From JAAYKT01 sp964408955 (GTDB lineage Bacteria; Bacillota; Clostridia; Lutisporales; Lutisporaceae): a stretch of DNA of 57,771 bases. The first letter of the stretch is position 1. Each line of letters opens with the position of its first letter. The notes under the pieces were generated by a model. The model was given only the letters and a program-made list of their open reading frames with translations. It was not told where the DNA came from and did not search any database. The stretch is from the NCBI GenBank assembly GCA_964408955.1, contig CAYPBK010000009.1, forward strand, positions 1-57,771, read 5' to 3'. Position numbers and translations under genes: made by a program. Positions 15,839 through 26,047 of the stretch are shown one piece after another.

Positions 15839-17005
15839 TCAATCCTTTTTAAATATATCCCTTGTATATATTTTTTCCTCAACATCTTTTAAATCCCCAT
15901 CCACCCTATTAACAACTATTACATCTGATACTTTCTTAAACTCTTCTAAGTCTTTTACCACCCTTGAATTATAAAACATATCATCCTTTAGTATCGGCTC
16001 ATATATTACCACTTCTACCCCTTTAGCCTTTATCCTTTTCATTATTCCTTGTATTGCTGATTGTCTAAAATTATCAGAGTCTGTTTTCATAGTTAACCTA
16101 TAAATTCCAACAACCTTAGGTCTCTTTTTGATAATCATTTCTGCTATATGGTCTTTCCTGGTTCTATTGGCATCTACTATAGCTGACATTATATTTTGCG
16201 GTACATCTGCATAGTTGGCTAATAACTGTTTTGTGTCTTTAGGTAAACAATACCCGCCATACCCAAAGGAAGGATTATTATAATGATTTCCTATCCTAGG
16301 GTCTAATCCTATTCCATCTATTATCTGTTTAGCATTTAGTCCCCTTACCTCTGCATAGGAATCTAATTCATTAAAAAAAGCTACTCTCATTGCGAGATAG
16401 GTATTTGCAAATAGTTTTATTGCTTCTGCTTCGGTAGAATCTGTATATAATACCGGTATATCCTTTTTTATTGCTCCTTCAGCTAACAAATCTGCAAATA
16501 CTTTCGCTCTTTCTGACCTCTCTCCAACTATTATTCTGGATGGGTACAAATTGTCATATAGAGCCTGTCCTTCTCTTAGGAATTCCGGTGAAAATATTAT
16601 ATTATCTGTTTTAAATCTGCCTTTTGCCTGTTCAGTATAACCTACAGGTACTGTGGATCTAATTACAATTATTGCGTTGGGGTTGAAAGATAGCACATTT
16701 CCTATAACTTCTTCTACTGACCTAGTGTCAAAAAAGTTTCTATTCACATCATAATTCGTTGGCGTTGCTATAATTATATACTCTGCATCTTTTAAGGCTA
16801 TATTGCTATCTGTGGTTGCCTTTATATTTAACTCTTTATTAGCTAAGAAGTAATCAATATCCGCATCCCTAACTGGGGACCTCCCCTCATTTAACATGCC
16901 CACTCTTTCTTGTATAATATCCAGGGCTATTACTTCATTGTGCTGAGATAGGAGTACCGCATTGGATAAGCCTACATATCCTATTCCTACTACAGTTGTT
17001 TTCAT
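15839..17005 (-). CDS. ugd: UDP-glucose 6-dehydrogenase family enzyme
   Basis: The 388-residue protein has the N-terminal VGIGYVGLS dinucleotide-binding motif, a TDSTEAEAIKLFANTYLAMRVAFFNE-type linker helix and the catalytic cysteine in GYGGYCLPKDTKQL (about residue 253). This is the shorter, single-subunit class of UDP-glucose dehydrogenases that make UDP-glucuronate from UDP-glucose. UDP-N-acetylsugar dehydrogenation cannot be ruled out. It follows a G-rich ribosome binding site and supplies a uronic acid donor for the island. Confidence 0.9.
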   Translation of the reverse strand: MKTTVVGIGYVGLSNAVLLSQHNEVIALDIIQERVGMLNEGRSPVRDADIDYFLANKELNIKATTDSNIALKDAEYIIIATPTNYDVNRNFFDTRSVEEVIGNVLSFNPNAIIVIRSTVPVGYTEQAKGRFKTDNIIFSPEFLREGQALYDNLYPSRIIVGERSERAKVFADLLAEGAIKKDIPVLYTDSTEAEAIKLFANTYLAMRVAFFNELDSYAEVRGLNAKQIIDGIGLDPRIGNHYNNPSFGYGGYCLPKDTKQLLANYADVPQNIMSAIVDANRTRKDHIAEMIIKKRPKVVGIYRLTMKTDSDNFRQSAIQGIMKRIKAKGVEVVIYEPILKDDMFYNSRVVKDLEEFKKVSDVIVVNRVDGDLKDVEEKIYTRDIFKKD

Positions 17006-17081
17006 TTAACATACCCCCTAAGTTACAACTATTTTTTTGGAATAAGCCTTGTCCATACTCTTCACTTTAAATTAAATATAC

Positions 17082-18314
17082 TTAAGGTTTAGATACGCAG
17101 TTTTTCATTATATAATTATGAATGTTTTGACCTACCTGAGCTCTTGGAATTTCAACATTTTCGTTATTCCAATTTATCAAATCAAAATCTATATCTAATG
17201 CTTTAATCATTTCTAAATAGCTTTCTAAATTCTCTGTGTTTTTTTCTTTTAGGAAATACTTTTTTATTACAATGTCCTTATCATTTATTTTAACAATTAA
17301 ATTGCCTTGATAAGTTGTGATTATAACATCATTCCCATACTTATGGATATTATAAACTGAAAGGTTCTCATTTACCCTCTGTGTAATATATCCCTTCTTA
17401 TCAATAACAATTGTATTAACTGCATCTATATTTATATCTAAATAAAATAGATTCTTTGCTTCATGAGGCATAAAGTAGATTTTATTATCTATTCTTTCTG
17501 TATACCAATAACTATAAACCTTCACTTTTTCAATCCAATTTTCGGTATCCATTTGGATGCTATATTCTATTTTATCAGGATTATTCAAATCTATTTTCTT
17601 AATATCCTGATAATTTTCTACAGGGGTTGTATAAAGTTTGCCATTTATTATATTCCCAAAATGATGGTTATGCCCAGCTTTCCAAACTTCCATTTTGCCA
17701 TCAAGCGTTGAAACTTTTATGCTTTCCTCTGCTTCATCATTAAATAAATATAAATGATTTTCATACAATGTCATCATTTTAAAATTCATTTTTTTATTCT
17801 TGCCAAATTTAATAATTTTTGGCCAATCATTATAAACTTCATAAGATATATTATTCGTATTTACCTTTATTATCCCTGGATATTTCACAGGTAATAAATA
17901 TAAATAATTATCTTTTATAATAGATTTTCGGAATTTTGAGTTTGTTGTATACCCTTTCATATCTTTTGGTAAAGTTAATTGTGATAGCTTATTTTTGCTA
18001 ATATCATAAATATAGATATGTTCTGCACTCCAAGGTATCATCCAAATGCCCCCACTATAATGGTATAAACCTGCAAATAGCATTCCTTTATTTTTTTCCG
18101 GTATCCATTTTAATCTGTTTACCTCTTCAGTTTTTAGGTTTAATGCATATAGAAAATTTGAATTAGTTGCCGTAAAATATAATAGATCACTTACAATACA
18201 TGACGTATTTATAAATAAAACTTTATCTAAATTAGCACGTGGATTCATACCTTTCAAACCTTTTAAAGAATATATCACATCATCAATAGATAAATGTATA
18301 TCTTGCATAATCAT
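17082..18314 (-). CDS. Uncharacterised beta-propeller-like protein of the glycan island
   Basis: A 410-residue protein I cannot assign to a named family. It has repeated short strands of the type NKLYTTPVE, NKIYFMPHE and NHLYLFNDE, each followed by a line of the type I..ID....., roughly every 45-55 residues. This resembles the blades of a six- or seven-bladed propeller. There is no signal peptide or membrane segment, so it is probably cytoplasmic. The start has AGGAG five bases upstream. It lies between a radical SAM gene and ugd. A binding, sensing or sugar-enzyme role is possible. Confidence 0.55.
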   Translation of the reverse strand: MIMQDIHLSIDDVIYSLKGLKGMNPRANLDKVLFINTSCIVSDLLYFTATNSNFLYALNLKTEEVNRLKWIPEKNKGMLFAGLYHYSGGIWMIPWSAEHIYIYDISKNKLSQLTLPKDMKGYTTNSKFRKSIIKDNYLYLLPVKYPGIIKVNTNNISYEVYNDWPKIIKFGKNKKMNFKMMTLYENHLYLFNDEAEESIKVSTLDGKMEVWKAGHNHHFGNIINGKLYTTPVENYQDIKKIDLNNPDKIEYSIQMDTENWIEKVKVYSYWYTERIDNKIYFMPHEAKNLFYLDINIDAVNTIVIDKKGYITQRVNENLSVYNIHKYGNDVIITTYQGNLIVKINDKDIVIKKYFLKEKNTENLESYLEMIKALDIDFDLINWNNENVEIPRAQVGQNIHNYIMKNCVSKP

Positions 18315-18357
18315 TTTTTCTCCTGATTAATTTTAAATTATATATCTGGTAATTTTT

Positions 18358-19764
18358 TTATTCTTTATACTCTTTTTTATTATTCTCATATAGTTTTTGT
18401 TTAAAAATATTTGCAATTTTACCTTGGACCCAATGACTTTTATCCCCTAAATCCCTATCCCTCACCTCATAGTAGGTAGGAGCTTCTATTTCTTCAACCA
18501 GACCTAAAGCTAAATAAGCATGACAATTATAACAGTAAGGTAATAAACATTTATCATATACCGCTTCGAGATAAATATCCTTACATAAATCTTCATAAAT
18601 ATTATCAAGGTAGGGATTCCCAATGCATTTGTATATATCTCCTGTTTCCAAATCCATTTGAAAAGACCATTTGCCAGCCATACAATTTTCATGGATCTTT
18701 AAGCCTACCATATCCATTTTATATTCAAATAAATTCGAATTAAAGATACCCCAAGTTTTCTTATATAATCCTATATCATACATTGTCAATACACTTATTT
18801 CATCAGTTCTATCATCCCTAGTTACTGTTAAATGCGGAAGAGCACCAAGTTTATTAAGTGAGAATTCTTTTATTTCGTTTATGTAGGGAACTAAATCATC
18901 ACTGGGAGCAAGCTCAACAGTAACAGAACAGCCCGCTGCCCTCATTCGAATTACATTATTGACAAATAAACCTAACAGCTTTCTTTTTTTCAGCTCTAAA
19001 TAATGAAAAGAAAACTTGATAAAAATATGTTCATTGTCTATCCCAGACTCTAATATCCAATCAAAGGCTTTGGTAATAGTTCCATTGGTCACAATAGAAA
19101 TATAGTGACCTTCCTTAACTAACTCCACAATAATTGGAATTAGTTTCTTACACATTAAAGTTTCTCCTGCCGCACAAAAATTAATGAGAGCCACTCCTCC
19201 AAGCCTTTGCTTTGATAATGCTGCTCTAATAAATTCGGGTGTATGAAAATAGTTTTTCCCCTTTTTAAAATCTCGCACCTGCCTAATATAGCAATAATCG
19301 CATTTAAAATTACAATTAGTATACGGGACATGGCAATTTACAAACTTAACAATTTTATCTGTTTCATATTCTAAATTCTTATTACAGCCTTCCTTATATT
19401 TTTTTAACTGTAAATTATCATGGATAGGCATATAAGCATAAACAGCTTCAATTATATGACAATAGTTAGTGCCTTTCTGTTCCAACTCCGATTCAATCTT
19501 TTCAATATCTTGAAGATTCTTTATAGCAATTAAAACTACATCCTTTTCACTAATTTCTTGTTTGGATTTACATGGAATGTTTTCATAAGAGCAGGCAATT
19601 CCCTTGGCAGGGTACTTTTCCCAGTTATTACTGTCGCTATCTGCAAAAAAACTCATCTTTAGCCCAGGGTCAATTTTCTTAATATAGGTCTTCATTAATG
19701 AGCCTGTCCCCCATATAACTACATTAGGTTCATTTTTTATTAATTCTTCATATTGTTTATACAT
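18358..19764 (-). CDS. Radical SAM protein with N-terminal Rossmann-like domain
   Basis: The 468-residue protein has an N-terminal module of about 110 residues opening VVIWGTGSLMKTYI. A radical SAM core follows with the cluster motif CNFKCDYC (Cx3Cx2C) near residue 150. The C-terminal part has further cysteines (NCMAGKW, KCIGN, CLLPYCYNC), like SPASM-type auxiliary cluster regions. Such enzymes usually modify peptides, sugars or cofactors; here a sugar or a flagellin residue is plausible but unproven. The start follows AAAGGAG. A second radical SAM protein with a similar N-terminal module is encoded at 27149-28384. Confidence 0.82.
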   Translation of the reverse strand: MYKQYEELIKNEPNVVIWGTGSLMKTYIKKIDPGLKMSFFADSDSNNWEKYPAKGIACSYENIPCKSKQEISEKDVVLIAIKNLQDIEKIESELEQKGTNYCHIIEAVYAYMPIHDNLQLKKYKEGCNKNLEYETDKIVKFVNCHVPYTNCNFKCDYCYIRQVRDFKKGKNYFHTPEFIRAALSKQRLGGVALINFCAAGETLMCKKLIPIIVELVKEGHYISIVTNGTITKAFDWILESGIDNEHIFIKFSFHYLELKKRKLLGLFVNNVIRMRAAGCSVTVELAPSDDLVPYINEIKEFSLNKLGALPHLTVTRDDRTDEISVLTMYDIGLYKKTWGIFNSNLFEYKMDMVGLKIHENCMAGKWSFQMDLETGDIYKCIGNPYLDNIYEDLCKDIYLEAVYDKCLLPYCYNCHAYLALGLVEEIEAPTYYEVRDRDLGDKSHWVQGKIANIFKQKLYENNKKEYKE

Positions 19765-19830
19765 TTTAAAAATCTCCTTTGAGATGCTTGCATATGTATA
19801 TAGAATTTTTATTATAAATACAATACGTTG

Positions 19831-22245
19831 CTAATCCAAGATTAACCCCTTTAATTCTATTTTATATTCTTCATAGCTAGCTTCATAATAATTTCTTTTA
19901 TTTAATTCGTCCCAACTATCAAGATCTATATTAAATATTTCATCCAAGTTATCAACATATTTTATATATCTTATATCTTTTAACCAAGCATCGTATACCC
20001 CTTTCACCTTATATGTTACATTATTAATAGCAATACATGGTATTCCGCTAATTGCACATGAAATAAGACAGTGCAAAGTATCTGTTATAACTAACTTAGC
20101 CTTTTTTATTTCTCTTATCTTTCCACTTATTACAGCCTTTCTATCAGAAATGGATATGTTATCCTTCCAGTGCATGCTTGAATGTATGATACTATAACCG
20201 CTATTATTAAAAAATTCTTCTATATCTTTTCTATTTTTATTATCAAGGCAGGATTCTCTATCCGTTCTTAAACATAACATTATTCCCTCTCTTTTACATT
20301 GGACCTCCGAGTAATTCTCCAGTAATGCCATATCAGGCATCAAATGCGGGATTATTATCTCACCGAAATAATCTTTAAATCTTTCTATGGAAACCTTTTC
20401 TCTAAAACAAATGGTTAAGTCTCTATGTTTTTCTAATAAATTAAAAGTCAATCTTTTTTGCTCAAAACCTTTTTTATTTTCTTCAAAAAACATGGATTGC
20501 GGCAATATGATGATTTTATTATTAGGAAGATTCTGAATTATACTATAAATGTTTTCACCACTATAAGGCCACAAAGAACCAAAAAAGCCTCCTCCTGTTA
20601 TAAGAATAATATCATTCATATTTATGTTTTCTATTATTTCTGTCCTGTTTTCTCTGTATCGTACATTAGTGACTTCTAAAGTTTCGTAGTTTGGTAGATA
20701 TTTAGCTAAATATGATTTGGCGGCTTCAGCTATTAAATGATCACCTATATTTGTATGTTCCGGTGTATTGATTAATATAATCTTTTTAGGTTCAACTTTA
20801 CTTTTTATATATCTTTCCCACTTGTTATATGTCTTACCAATATAATTTGTATCTAAAGGTAACTTCGATTCATTATATAGCCTATGTATGATAAATTTGT
20901 CTTTATATTTCTTTATTAAATTCTCATATATCTCTTTTTCATAAAAATATGAAATAATAATAATCTCTTTAATATTTACTTTAGCTATATCATTTATATT
21001 TATTATATCGCTGCCTAAAAATCTTTCGTTATAACTCTCTTTATATGTATCTATAAATACTATATTAGAATTAATTCTTCCAACCATTTCTTCGTATTTT
21101 TCTAATATAGCTTTTGCATGGTTACCACTGCCATAAACCCCTATTGTACCCTTGCCGCTTAAAGGCAATCCCTTAAGTTTCTTATATGTTTTTTCATCTT
21201 TAATAAAGCCGATGTTTTTTATAATATTTAATATTCTTTCATCGAATCTTTCTAAAGAAATAGATGTTACTTCTATAAAATCTAACACTAATCTAATGTT
21301 GTTTATACTTGTTCCGTCATTTTTTAAGTAACTAATAAATTCATTTATACATCTATTTTGAAGTTTTATTAGCTCATCTTTATATTTCGCCAGCTCCTGC
21401 CTTTCCTTTTTGTTAATATACCTTAAGACAAGATGGCTTAAATTCCGAGCCCGCTTCAATAAATAATCAAGATAAATATCGTCTTCTAAATTGCAAGTTT
21501 GATTGACTCTTGCCATTTCTAATATTATTTCGTATACACTAAACACTTTCCTTATTGTCAATGGTGTAGTCATTATTGATTCAGCCCTGTATAGCCTAAC
21601 ATGAAATGCTTTAGCTATATACATAATCCTTTTTGCTAAGCTTAATATATGATAATTAAAAGCAACATCTTCGTATATAGCATTAGGCAAAAATTTTATT
21701 TGATTATTAACTAAGAAATCCTTTTTTATAAAAGCCAACCAGACCTGTAACGGAATAAGGTCGTTTTGGGAATATTCTTCTAAAAATCTCTTACCACTAT
21801 AGATTACTCCCTGACTTATCGCCAACTCTTTTCTATATGCATCTTTTTTGTATTCGCTAAAATTTCTGTAAGCTTTTTCTCCAATAACATCAGAGTCAAA
21901 GAATAGTATTTCCAAATCATTCTTTTCTGATAAGTCATAGCATTCTTTAATGGTATTAGATTTTATTGTATCATCCGAATCTAAAAAATATATATATTTC
22001 CCTTGAGCTTCAAATAACCCTCTATTACGGGCTTCACTTAAACCTCTATTTTCCGTTGTTATAACCTTTATATTACCGTAGCTTTCCTTATAACTATTGG
22101 CAATATTCAGTGAATTATCAGTAGAACCATCATTGATTATGATAATTTCTATATTAGAAAAAGTTTGTTTTAAACAGCTCTCTATTGTTTTAGCTAAATA
22201 ATCTTCTGTATTGTAAACAGGTATTGCTACTGTTACCTCATACAT
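19831..22245 (-). CDS. Glycosyltransferase family 2 / Rossmann-like / pyruvyltransferase fusion
   Basis: An 804-residue protein with three parts. Residues 1-about 340 are a GT-A glycosyltransferase 2 domain (VAIPVYN, NDGSTD, and the metal site DSDD near residue 92). Residues about 367-470 are a Rossmann-like module (IGVYGSGNHAKAIL). Residues about 495-780 match polysaccharide pyruvyl transferase (HTNIGDHLI, TGGGFFG, ITDTLHCLI). It could both add a sugar and form a pyruvate ketal on it. The start is the ATG at 22245. It lies 27 bp after the stop of the next glycosyltransferase gene. Confidence 0.85.
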   Translation of the reverse strand: MYEVTVAIPVYNTEDYLAKTIESCLKQTFSNIEIIIINDGSTDNSLNIANSYKESYGNIKVITTENRGLSEARNRGLFEAQGKYIYFLDSDDTIKSNTIKECYDLSEKNDLEILFFDSDVIGEKAYRNFSEYKKDAYRKELAISQGVIYSGKRFLEEYSQNDLIPLQVWLAFIKKDFLVNNQIKFLPNAIYEDVAFNYHILSLAKRIMYIAKAFHVRLYRAESIMTTPLTIRKVFSVYEIILEMARVNQTCNLEDDIYLDYLLKRARNLSHLVLRYINKKERQELAKYKDELIKLQNRCINEFISYLKNDGTSINNIRLVLDFIEVTSISLERFDERILNIIKNIGFIKDEKTYKKLKGLPLSGKGTIGVYGSGNHAKAILEKYEEMVGRINSNIVFIDTYKESYNERFLGSDIININDIAKVNIKEIIIISYFYEKEIYENLIKKYKDKFIIHRLYNESKLPLDTNYIGKTYNKWERYIKSKVEPKKIILINTPEHTNIGDHLIAEAAKSYLAKYLPNYETLEVTNVRYRENRTEIIENINMNDIILITGGGFFGSLWPYSGENIYSIIQNLPNNKIIILPQSMFFEENKKGFEQKRLTFNLLEKHRDLTICFREKVSIERFKDYFGEIIIPHLMPDMALLENYSEVQCKREGIMLCLRTDRESCLDNKNRKDIEEFFNNSGYSIIHSSMHWKDNISISDRKAVISGKIREIKKAKLVITDTLHCLISCAISGIPCIAINNVTYKVKGVYDAWLKDIRYIKYVDNLDEIFNIDLDSWDELNKRNYYEASYEEYKIELKGLILD

Positions 22246-22271
22246 AAGTGTTTGCCATCCTTTTTAATATT

Positions 22272-23660
22272 TTACTTAACCTCCACTAAAAAGTCATAAT
22301 TTCTCTTTTCGTAAAAACTTATTACTGGTATCTTATCACCATATATCTCCTTGGTGATATTTAACATAATATTTTCATAATAAATACTAGATATTATAAT
22401 TACATCAACATATTGGCCTGCATCTCTAATGTTTATGATAGGTACATTTTTATAATTTTCTTCAAAAGATTTTTTATAAGTATCAATAAAATATAAATCG
22501 CATTTTATTTCACCTATTAATTTTTCATGCCAGTAGATTAGCTTTTCAGTATGATCTCCTGTTCCATATATCCCAACATTAAAATCCTTATTCTCTAAAT
22601 AAAGTGTTTTTAAACATTTTCTTAAGCTATCTTCATAAATCTTCTTATAATTATACTTTTTAGCAAAAACTTTATTCAGTAAACTATTTTTTTCGACTTT
22701 ATTTACTAACCTATATATAGCAGCAGTTACATACACATTGCTTTCAATATCAGATTCAGATTTTTTTATTTTATTCCAGTACTTAAGAAATTCTATATCA
22801 ACATCTTTCATATAAATACTTTTTCCTCCATCTTCCCGAAATACCCTATCTACATCTTTTCTTATGTTCAAATAGGAATGAATAAGATATATCTTAAAAG
22901 TATCTAATAAATCATCAGACACATTTATAGTTTTGACAAGCAAGTCCCAACTTTTCTTAAATACTAAAAAAATATCATCCATTTCTTTAACCGTCCATCT
23001 TTTTGTCATAATAGAATTTAGTCGGTATCTTCGGTTATATAGTTTTTGGGGTATATATTTTACCCTGTCTGCCATAAGTAGCGACTTAAGGGTAAAATAG
23101 ACATCTTCATATAAAGAAACTTCAGGAAATTTAATATCATTTTCTTTTAAAAATTCTACATTAAAAGCTGCCATGCATGGTTGAACTACATAGGTAAATG
23201 TGTAATTCCTTACAAAGTATTCCTTTCCAGACCTAATCCTTTCTTCTATTCTACCTACACGGTCATAAGGATTCTTTTTATACACATCTAATTCGTTAAA
23301 AATATTAGAATCAAAGTATAAGATATCTAATCTATTGCCATTCATTTCTTTTTTTACTATTTCTACAGTATTTGGTTCTATATAATCATCTGAATCTAAA
23401 AACATAAGAAAACTGCTATTTGTATTGTTTATTCCTACATTTCTTGTCGCTCCTGCACCTTTATTCCTTTGACTTACTAATTTTATATTAGAAAATTTGC
23501 TTTTATAGTATTGGCATATATCCAGACTATTATCAGTTGAACCGTCATTAATTAAAATAATTTCATCAAAAGCTACACTTTGATTTAATACACTTTCTAT
23601 ACAATCATTAAGGTATTCATCTGTGTTATAAATTGGTATAACCACTGAAATAGTTACCAT
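22272..23660 (-). CDS. Glycosyltransferase family 2 with C-terminal Rossmann-like domain
   Basis: The 462-residue protein has a GT2 catalytic domain (VVIPIYNTDEYL, INDGSTDNS, FLDSDDY near residue 90) and a C-terminal module beginning NVGIYGTGDHTEKLI (about residue 362). That module is close in sequence to the middle module of the neighbour at 19831, so the two genes probably arose by duplication with later gain of the pyruvyltransferase. The start at 23660 is set by AGGAGG; the 13-residue extension overlaps the upstream gene. Confidence 0.85.
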   Translation of the reverse strand: MVTISVVIPIYNTDEYLNDCIESVLNQSVAFDEIILINDGSTDNSLDICQYYKSKFSNIKLVSQRNKGAGATRNVGINNTNSSFLMFLDSDDYIEPNTVEIVKKEMNGNRLDILYFDSNIFNELDVYKKNPYDRVGRIEERIRSGKEYFVRNYTFTYVVQPCMAAFNVEFLKENDIKFPEVSLYEDVYFTLKSLLMADRVKYIPQKLYNRRYRLNSIMTKRWTVKEMDDIFLVFKKSWDLLVKTINVSDDLLDTFKIYLIHSYLNIRKDVDRVFREDGGKSIYMKDVDIEFLKYWNKIKKSESDIESNVYVTAAIYRLVNKVEKNSLLNKVFAKKYNYKKIYEDSLRKCLKTLYLENKDFNVGIYGTGDHTEKLIYWHEKLIGEIKCDLYFIDTYKKSFEENYKNVPIINIRDAGQYVDVIIISSIYYENIMLNITKEIYGDKIPVISFYEKRNYDFLVEVK

Positions 23661-23676
23661 ACATCCTCCTAAGTTT

Positions 23677-25005
23677 TTAATGAAATTCGCACATCCCATA
23701 AATTATCTTTTCTTCCTTAATCCCTTGTTCCTTAATATAATGATAAACTGATCTTGCTACTGTTCTATCCTCTATAGCTATAACAATAATATCAAACTCA
23801 TATTTATTTATCTTTTCAGGGGCAATAACTGGTAATCCTTGTTCTTTATATTTAATGTAATTTTTATCAAACCAAGCAATAAGAGTGTAATAATTCACCT
23901 GTATAAGTTGTGACCAATATGCCTTTCCAACTACTCCTGCCCCATATATAGCAATATTTTTCATTGTTCCTATCTTCTCATATGGAAATGGAAATCTACA
24001 TCTGTCTCCCAGATTTTTTATAAAGTAGCTAAATAAATATTCCTCAATACTAAAATCTAGAATTTTCATATATTCTTGGTATTCATATTCACTGTAGATA
24101 TTCTCTTTATTTAATTCCTTAATTCCCAAGTCAGTAAAAGCTTTACTTTTCAGGAAGTTATATAAACTCCTAAAGTTTTTTAAATATATTTGTCTCTTTA
24201 AAAAATTAATACACGATGAAAGGGCTTTATTTGCAAAGCTTATATATAAAGTTTTATATAACTTTCTTTTTATTAATTCTTTTTTAACATTTATAAGTGC
24301 GGTATAAAAATCATATGATATATTTTCTTCTCTCATTCCTTGCAAACTATCAATATTGTTACATCTGTAATACAACAATCTTTTTGCTAATAATGATATT
24401 CTTTCTGCACATACCATAGCTATACTGCCAAAAAATATATCATTATTTCTTTTAATGCTTTGAAAATGTATATTGGCTTCTATTATAAATTCTTTTCTTA
24501 TTAATTTATTCCATGGAACTGGTATAGTAATTTGAAAAATATAATCAGGTATATCCCTATAAGAAAATACTTCCATCTCTCTTGGTATTAGATTGTCTTT
24601 TAAATACCATGTAGGTTCAGAAATTTCCTTCGTCTTTTCATCGAAAATATATGTATCGCATATAACTACATCAGCCCTTGTCTCTATCGCCCTAATATAT
24701 AATTCTTCCAACATTGTTTCTATGAAAAAGTCGTCGGCGTCTAAAAATATAATATATTCTCCCCTGGCATCTTTCATTCCATTATTTCTTGCCATTCCTG
24801 CATACAAATTTCGCTGTTGCCTTAGTTGAAATCTTGAATCCTTGTCCACATATTCTTTAATTATACTTACTGATGAATCCGTTGAGCCATCATCAACTAA
24901 TATAATTTCTATCTCTTTTAACGTTTGATTCTGAATGGAATCTAAGCATTGTCGTAAATACTTTTCTTCATTATATACGGGAATAACTACTGAAACCTTT
25001 ATCAT
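23677..25005 (-). CDS. Glycosyltransferase family 2 with C-terminal Rossmann-like domain
   Basis: The 442-residue protein has a GT2 domain (VVIPVYNEEKYL, VDDGSTDSS, FLDADDFF) and a C-terminal module starting KNIAIYGAGVVGKAYW (about residue 345). The lineage differs from the two GT2 genes that follow it. The start is placed at 25005, the second ATG, because GGAG lies nine bases upstream; the first ATG has no site. The acceptor and donor are unknown. It is separated from the Stealth gene by a 13-bp gap. Confidence 0.85.
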   Translation of the reverse strand: MIKVSVVIPVYNEEKYLRQCLDSIQNQTLKEIEIILVDDGSTDSSVSIIKEYVDKDSRFQLRQQRNLYAGMARNNGMKDARGEYIIFLDADDFFIETMLEELYIRAIETRADVVICDTYIFDEKTKEISEPTWYLKDNLIPREMEVFSYRDIPDYIFQITIPVPWNKLIRKEFIIEANIHFQSIKRNNDIFFGSIAMVCAERISLLAKRLLYYRCNNIDSLQGMREENISYDFYTALINVKKELIKRKLYKTLYISFANKALSSCINFLKRQIYLKNFRSLYNFLKSKAFTDLGIKELNKENIYSEYEYQEYMKILDFSIEEYLFSYFIKNLGDRCRFPFPYEKIGTMKNIAIYGAGVVGKAYWSQLIQVNYYTLIAWFDKNYIKYKEQGLPVIAPEKINKYEFDIIVIAIEDRTVARSVYHYIKEQGIKEEKIIYGMCEFH

Positions 25006-25018
25006 ATCCAAATTCTCC

Positions 25019-26047
25019 TTATTTTTCATAATTAGATTTCGTTGGTAAAACTTTATTGAAGGCTTGATTAATTCTTTCCTTTATTATTTGAAACTCTTCT
25101 TTGCTGCAGTTTTCATTTATGCTAATCATAGGATACTTTGTATTTTCAATATCTCTTGCCACATCTTCATAATTACCTATATCTACTTGATAGAACTTTC
25201 CCAACGTTCTTCTTGGGTAAAATTCGCCACTACAAAGCTGCCAGTATCTAATCAAATATTGTGATAAATCTGTATATCCTCTAAATCGATTTTTTGATGC
25301 CCTATCAAGGGCCTTTCCTTCTATTTCCCACAAGTGAGATAATACTGACTTTTTCATAGCACTTGGCACATGAGGATCCCTAAAACCGGAAAAATCGTAC
25401 CAATAATTAAGACTTTTTGTCCTTTCCAATAATTCTCCATAATCTTGGCAATACCATTTACCCCAATTTTTCTCCTGTATCTCTCTTTTTTTAAAATATC
25501 TATTTATTATTATCATATTATTGATGTGAACATATTTAGCCATATGGGATATAGCACCTGATTCAATGGGAGTAATTAGGCCTTCTATAGCCTCATCACA
25601 CACAATATTGTTTTTAAAATAATATCCTTCACCTACTGGCTGGAGGGGAAACATATCATCGTTAAATATTATAAAGTTTTCTGATAAATCTTTTATCCTA
25701 TGATAATTCATTTCTATTGTATTGGAATTATACGTAGGTAAATAATCAAGAGGTATATATTCCTTGTGATTTACTATTCTTATCTTAGGATGATTAATAT
25801 TAAGAAATTCTGGCATGTGTCCCCATGTTACAAAGAATATCTTGTTTATCCAGGGCATAAATATCTCTACTCCCCTGAATAAGTATTGTAAATTATCCCA
25901 GCTTGCAAACCTTATATTGGACTTCGATTTACTTTCAACATTCTTATCATATTTATATCTATTCATTTCTTTTATCCAAGCTGCATCTGTATCATCAACC
26001 CACGGAATAATTATATCTATCTTATCGTTCTTCTTCATATCATCCAT
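25019..26047 (-). CDS. Stealth-family sugar-phosphate transferase
   Basis: The 342-residue protein carries the conserved regions of the Stealth family. CR1 is IDIIIPWVDDTD and CR2 is the RFASWDNLQYLFRGVE to FFVTWGHMPEFL stretch. CR3- and CR4-like sequence follows, with an LPTYNSNTIEMNYHRI-type segment and FNDDMFPLQPV. Family members transfer hexose-1-phosphate from an NDP-sugar, making phosphodiester linkages in capsules and related polymers. The start has GGAG seven bases upstream and overlaps the upstream gene by 13 bp, so translation is likely coupled. Confidence 0.88.
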   Translation of the reverse strand: MDDMKKNDKIDIIIPWVDDTDAAWIKEMNRYKYDKNVESKSKSNIRFASWDNLQYLFRGVEIFMPWINKIFFVTWGHMPEFLNINHPKIRIVNHKEYIPLDYLPTYNSNTIEMNYHRIKDLSENFIIFNDDMFPLQPVGEGYYFKNNIVCDEAIEGLITPIESGAISHMAKYVHINNMIIINRYFKKREIQEKNWGKWYCQDYGELLERTKSLNYWYDFSGFRDPHVPSAMKKSVLSHLWEIEGKALDRASKNRFRGYTDLSQYLIRYWQLCSGEFYPRRTLGKFYQVDIGNYEDVARDIENTKYPMISINENCSKEEFQIIKERINQAFNKVLPTKSNYEK

